Shown piece after piece: positions 59,070 to 64,000 of a stretch of 64,000 nt of DNA (position 1 is its first letter; the number at the start of each line of letters is the position of its first letter). The notes below the pieces were generated by a model. The model saw only the letters and a list, made by a program, of their open reading frames with translations. It was not told where the DNA came from and ran no database searches. Position numbers and translations under genes: made by a program. Origin of the DNA: Nomia melanderi (taxonomy: Eukaryota > Arthropoda > Insecta > Hymenoptera > Halictidae); the NCBI RefSeq assembly GCF_051020985.1, contig NW_027475133.1, positions 3,720,001 through 3,784,000 of the forward strand, in the 5' to 3' direction.

Positions 59070-62066
59070 ATTACAGATAGCGCAATAAACCAAAGTGAAT
59101 TATCTGCAGGAGGCCCTGGCGCATGAATCTGTGCAACGGGAACGACCTCGGACCACCAGGGGCCGAGAAAACCACAGTCTCATGGGGTCGGACACTCAGG
59201 GTCAGGGGAAAATCCAATATAGATCTGGTGATATCTCGGGTGCTATTACAGATAGCGCAATAAACCAAAGTGAATTATCTGCAGGAGGCCCTGGCGCATG
59301 AATCTGTGCAACGGGAACGACCTCGGACCACCAGGGGCCGAGACAACGACCGTCTCATGGGGCCGGACACTCAGGGTCAGGGTAAAATCCAATATATATC
59401 TGGTGATATGTCGGGTGCTATTACAGATAGCGCAATAAATCAAAGTGCATTGTCTGTAGGAGGTCCTGGCGCATGAATCTGTTCAGCGGGAACGACCTCG
59501 GACCACCAGGGGCCGAGAAAAGCACAGTCTCATGGGGCCGGACACTCAGGGTCAGGGTAAAATCCAATATACATCTGGTGATATCTCGGGTGCTATTAGA
59601 GATAGCGCAATAAACCAAAGTGAATTATCTGCAGGAGGCCCTGGCGCATGAATCTGTGCAGCGGCAACGACCTCGGACCACCAGGGGCCGAGAAAACCAC
59701 CGTCTCATGGGGCCGGACACTCAGTGTAAGGGAAAAATCCAATATATATCTGGTGATGTCTCGGGTGCTATTAGAGATAGCGCAATAAACGAAAGTGAAT
59801 TATCTGCAGGAGGCCCTGGCGCATGAATCTGTGCAGCGGGAACGACCGCGGACCACCAGGGGCCGAGAAAACCACCGTCTCATGGGGCCGGACACTCAGG
59901 GTCAGGGAAAAATCCAATATATATCTGGTGATATCTCGGGTGCTATTAGAGATAGCGCAATAAACCAAAGTGAGTTATCTGCAGGAGGCCCTGGCGCATG
60001 AATCTGTGCAACGGGAACGACCTCGGACCACCAGGGGCCGAGAAAACCATAGTCTCATGGGGCCGCACACTCAGGGTCAGGGGAAAATCCAATATATATC
60101 TGGTGATATCTCGGGTGCTATTAGAGATAGCGCAATAAATCAAAGTGCATTGTCTGTAGGAGGCCCTGGCGCATGAATCTGTGCAGCGGGAACGACCTCG
60201 GACCACCAGGGGCCGAGAAAACCACAGTCTCATGGGGCCGGACGCTCAGGGTCAGTGAAAAATCCAATATATATCTGGTGATATCTCGGGCGCTATTAGA
60301 GATAGCGCAATAAGCCAAAGGGAATTATCTGCAGGAGGCCCTGGCGCATGCATCTGTGCAGCGGGAACGACCTCGGATCACCAGGGGCCGAGAAAACTAC
60401 CGTCTCATGGGGCCGGATACTCAGGGTCAGGGGAAAATCCAATATAGATCTGGTGATATCTCGGGTGCTATTACAGATAGCGCAATAAACGAAAGTGAAT
60501 TACCTGTAGGAGGCCCTGGCGCATGAATCTGTGCAGCGGGGACGTCCTCGGACCGCCAGGGGCCAAGACAACGACCGTCTCATGGGGCCGGACACTCAGG
60601 GTCAGGGTAAAATCCAATATATATCTGGTGATATGTCGGGTGCTATTACAGATAGCGCAATAAATCAAAGTGCATTGTCTGTAGGAGGTCCTGGCGTATG
60701 AATCTGTTCAGCGGGAACGACCTCGGACCACCAGGGGCCGAGAAAAGCACAGTCTCATGGGGCCGGACACTCAGGGTCAGGGGAAAATCCAATATATATC
60801 TGGTGATATCTCGGGTGCTATTAGAGATAGCGCAATAAACCAAAGTGAATTATCTGCAGGAGGCCCTGGCGCATAAATCTGTGCAGCGGGAACGACCTCG
60901 GATCACCAGGGGCCGAGAAAACTACCGTCTCATGGGGCCGGATACTCAGGGTCAGGGGAAAATCCAATATAGATCTGGTGATATCTCGGGTGCTATTAGA
61001 GACAGCGCAATAAACCAAAGTGAATTTTCTGCAGGGGGCCCTGGCGCATGAATCTGTGCAACGGGAACGACCTCGGACCACCAGGGGCCGAGAAAACCAC
61101 AGTCTCATGGGGCCGGACACTCAGGGTCAGGGGAAAATCCAATATATATCTGGTGATATCTCGGGTGCTATTAGAGATAGCGCAATAAATCAAAGTGCAT
61201 TGTCTGTAGGAGACCCTGGCGCATGAACCTGTGCAGCGGGAACGACCTCGGACCACCAGGGGCCGAGAAAACCACAGTCTCATGGGGCCGGACGCTCAGG
61301 GTCAGTGAAAAATCCAATATATATCTGGTGATATCTCGGGCGCTATTAGAGATAGCGCAATAAGCCAAAGGGAATTATCTGCAGGAGGCCCTGGCGCATG
61401 CATCTGTGCAGCGGGAACGACCTAGGACCACCAGGGGCCGAGAAAACCACCGTCTCATGGGGCCGGACACTCAGGGTAAGGGAAAAATCCAATATATATC
61501 TGGTGATGTCTCGGGTGCTATTAGAGATAGCGCAATAAACGAAAGTGAATTATCTGCAGGAGGCCCTGGCGCATGAATCTGTGCAGCGGGAACGACCGCG
61601 GACCACCAGGGGCCGAGAAAAGCACAGTCTCATGGGGCCGGACACTCAGGGTCAGGGAATAATCCAATATATATCTGGTGATATCTCGGGCGCTATTAGA
61701 GATAGCGCAATAAACCAAAGTGAGTTATCTGCAGGAGGCCCTGGCGCATGAATCTGTGCAACGGGAACGACCTCGGACCACCAGGGGCCGAGAAAACCAT
61801 AGTCTCATGGGGCCGGACACTCAGGGTCAGGGGAAAATCCAATATATATCTGGTGATATCTCGGGTGCTATTAGAGATAGCGCAATAAATCAAAGTGCAT
61901 TGTCTGTAGGAGGCCCTGGCGCATGAATCTGTGCAGCGGGAACGACCTCGGAACACCAGGGACCGAGAAAACCACCGTCTCATGGGGCCGGACACTCAGG
62001 GTCAGTGAAAAATCCAATATATATGTGGTGATATCTCGGGTGCTATTACAGATAGCGCAATAAATC
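59070..62066. repeat. Mixed satellite segment reusing earlier modules
   Basis: It starts with two further single-monomer duplications of the GGGGTCGGACAC/TATAGATC copy (near 59,013, 59,188). Then come a third occurrence of the GGAGGTCCTGG/TGTTCAGCGG/TATACATC module (59,461-59,640), the CAGTGTAAGGG copy (near 59,723), and AAACCATAG, GCATGCATC and GAACACCAGGGACC modules known from 43-46 kb. 60,975-61,375 recurs at the window end. GGGGACGTCC and GGCCAAGACAACG near 60,540-60,570 are private variants. No gene or other element. Confidence 0.7.
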
Positions 62067-63472
62067 AAAGTGCATTGTCTGTAGGAGACCCTGGCGCATG
62101 AACCTGTGCAGCGGGAACGACCTCGGACCACCAGGGGCCGAGAAAACCACAGTCTCATGGGGCCGGACGCTCAGGGTCAGTGAAAAATCCAATATATATC
62201 TGGTGATATCTCGGGCGCTATTAGAGATAGCGCAATAAGCCAAAGGGAATTATCTGCAGGAGGCCCTGGCGCATGCATCTGTGCAGCGGGAACGACCTAG
62301 GACCACCAGGGGCCGAGAAAACCACCGTCTCATGGGGCCGGACACTCAGGGTAAGGGAAAAATCCAATATATATCTGGTGATGTCTCGGGTGCTATTAGA
62401 GATAGCGCAATAAACGAAAGTGAATTATCTGCAGGAGGCCCTGGCGCATGAATCTGTGCAGCGGGAACGACCTCGGATCACCAGGGGCCGAGAAAACTAC
62501 CGTCTCATGGGGCCGGATACTCAGGGTCAGGGGAAAATCCAATATAGATCTGGTGATATCTCGGGTGCTATTACAGATAGCGCAATAAATCAAAGTGCAT
62601 TGTCTGTAGGAGGCCCTGGCGCATAAATGTGGCCAGCGGGAACGACCTCGGACCACCAGTGGCCGAGAAAACCACAGTCTCATGGGGTCGGACACTCAGG
62701 GTCAGGGGAAAATCCAATATAGATCTGGTGATATCTCGGGTGCTATTACAGATAGCGCAATAAACCAAAGTGCATTGTCTGTAGGAGACCCTGGCGCATG
62801 AACCTGTGCAGCGGGAACGACCTCGGACCACCAGGGGCCGAGAAAACCACAGTCTCATGGGGCCGGACGCTCAGGGTCAGTGAAAAATCCAATATATATC
62901 TGGTGATATCTCGGGCGCTATTAGAGATAGCGCAATAAGCCAAAGGGAATTATCTGCAGGAGGCCCTGGCGCATGCATCTGTGCAGCGGGAACGACCTAG
63001 GACCACCAGGGGCCGAGAAAACCACCGTCTCATGGGGCCGGACACTCAGGGTAAGGGAAAAATCCAATATATATCTGGTGATGTCTCGGGTGCTATTAGA
63101 GATAGCGCAATAAACGAAAGTGAATTATCTGCAGGAGGCCCTGGCGCATGAATCTGTGCAGCGGGAACGACCTCGGATCACCAGGGGCCGAGAAAACTAC
63201 CGTCTCATGGGGCCGGATACTCAGGGTCAGGGGAAAATCCAATATAGATCTGGTGATATCTCGGGTGCTATTACAGATAGCGCAATAAATCAAAGTGCAT
63301 TGTCTGTAGGAGGCCCTGGCGCATAAATGTGGCCAGCGGGAACGACCTCGGACCACCAGTGGCCGAGAAAACCACAGTCTCATGGGGTCGGACACTCAGG
63401 GTCAGGGGAAAATCCAATATAGATCTGGTGATATCTCGGGTGCTATTACAGATAGCGCAATAAACCAAAGTG
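62067..63472. repeat. 4-monomer (700 bp) unit, two copies
   Basis: 62,067-62,772 matches 62,767-63,472. The order is GGAGACCC/GAACCTG copy, gamma copy with GCATGCATC, GATGTC copy, GGATCACC/AAACTACC copy, then CATAAATGTGGCC with ACCAGTGGCC and GGGGTCGG. This is a different 4-monomer composition from that at 45,979-49,478. CATAAATGTGGCC was otherwise seen only in the first 7 kb of the window. Confidence 0.85.
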
Positions 63473-64000
63473 AATTATCTGCAGGAGGCCCTGGCGCATG
63501 AATCTGTGCAACGGGAACGACCTCGGACCACCAGGGGCCGAGAAAACCACAGTCTCATGGGGCCGGACACTCAGGGTCAGGGGAAAATCCAATATATATC
63601 TGGTGATATCTCGGGTGCTATTAGAGACAGCGCAATAAACCAAAGTGAATTTTCTGCAGGGGGCCCTGGCGCATGAATCTGTGCAACGGGAACGACCTCG
63701 GACCACCAGGGGCCGAGAAAACCACAGTCTCATGGGGCCGGACACTCAGGGTCAGGGGAAAATCCAATATATATCTGGTGATATCTCGGGTGCTATTAGA
63801 GATAGCGCAATAAATCAAAGTGCATTGTCTGTAGGAGACCCTGGCGCATGAACCTGTGCAGCGGGAACGACCTCGGACCACCAGGGGCCGAGAAAACCAC
63901 AGTCTCATGGGGCCGGACGCTCAGGGTCAGTGAAAAATCCAATATATATCTGGTGATATCTCGGGCGCTATTAGAGATAGCGCAATAAGCCAAAGGGAAT
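63473..64000. repeat. Terminal satellite segment, repeat of 60,975-61,375
   Basis: 63,600-64,000 matches 60,975-61,375 at offset 2,625 bp (15 monomers), sharing AGAGACAGCGC, GAATTTTCTG and GCAGGGGGCCC. The window ends inside a gamma monomer, so the array continues beyond it. Confidence 0.8.

Larger units (their letters stand above)
1..64000. repeat. Satellite DNA array, 175-bp monomer, head-to-tail
   Basis: The same sequence recurs every 175 bases across the whole window, about 365 times, always in the same orientation, with no interruption by unique DNA or a mobile element. Landmark strings such as GGCCCTGGCGCATGAA, CAGCGGGAACGA and GGTGATATCTCGGG recur at constant phase. Phase shifts by one base only near 910 and near 29,110. 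Monomers mostly differ by substitutions, and many differences are shared by copies spaced at exact multiples of 175 bp, which shows higher-order organisation. Near-nucleosomal monomer length and nested HORs are established traits of centromeric or pericentromeric satellites, so centromere association is an inference. The family was not recognised. Both ends are cut by the window, so the array is larger than 64 kb. Confidence 0.98.

Noticed and set aside
96..63993. Hundreds of open reading frames of 65-100 codons on both strands, with similar predicted peptides
   Set aside because: They are translations of the repeat itself. The monomer length (175) is not a multiple of 3, so the frame rotates and ends at the same stop positions in each copy. 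The same bases are open on both strands, starts and stops come and go with subtype substitutions, and there is no ribosome-binding, splice or codon-bias evidence. None is called as a gene.
1..64000. CRISPR array
   Set aside because: The period is 175 bp and the whole period is repeated. There are no short repeats separated by unique spacers, and no cas genes.
1..64000. Transposable element or LTR origin of the array
   Set aside because: I found no terminal inverted repeats, target-site duplications, reverse transcriptase, integrase or transposase coding sequence, and no insertion interrupting the period.

Overview
The whole window is one uninterrupted tandem satellite array. A 175-bp monomer, always in the same orientation, repeats about 365 times from base 1 to base 64,000. 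I found no protein-coding gene, RNA gene, transposon, CRISPR array, inversion or unique-sequence island. A monomer close to nucleosome size, nested higher-order repeats (HORs) and a head-to-tail array of at least 64 kb are typical of centromeric or pericentromeric satellite DNA in a eukaryote. I do not recognise the family and cannot name a taxon. The consensus-like monomer at 28,081-28,255 is about 53% G+C (hand count) and has 8 CpG sites, so it is unlike AT-rich alpha satellite.

Each monomer carries a nearly invariant EcoRV site, an inverted repeat around the GCTAT/ATAGC arms, a second inverted repeat (CTCGGACC / GGGCCGAG) in a GC-rich half, four G-runs on the + strand, a CCAAT/TATATAT stretch and, in most copies, an AATAAA hexamer. 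Monomers differ by linked substitutions that define subtypes. I call them alpha (...TCAAAGTGCATTGTCTGT...), beta (...CCAAAGTGAATTATCTGC...) and gamma (...GCCAAAGGGAATTATC...). Length is almost fixed: I detect only two net length changes in 64 kb, a +1 near 907-913 and a -1 near 29,106-29,112.

Layout: 1-1,609 is an irregular leading segment with the most divergent monomer. 1,610-11,759 is a near-perfect tandem duplication of a 29-monomer (5,075 bp) unit. 8,791-15,454 recurs at 16,666-23,329 (offset 7,875 bp, 45 monomers), with a 5-monomer duplication in the gap. 26,068-27,642 is a 3-monomer unit in three copies. 29-41 kb is built from 6-, 9- and 10-monomer modules, including a near-perfect 15-monomer (2,625 bp) tandem duplication at 32,472-37,721. 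42,084-46,283 is a 12-monomer unit. 45,979-49,478 is five copies of a 4-monomer (700 bp) unit. 53-59 kb is a 6/5-monomer HOR, itself duplicated at a 22-monomer offset. 62,067-63,472 is another 4-monomer duplication. Long units dominate the left and short units the right.

The array reads as a record of repeated unequal exchange or amplification at several scales plus local gene conversion. I see no evidence of an encoded biochemical system. The points worth a second look are length constancy, nested HOR history, conversion-like patches, subtype territories and the conserved hairpins. All boundaries come from reading by eye, not from an alignment program, and should be taken as accurate to a few bases up to a few tens of bases.
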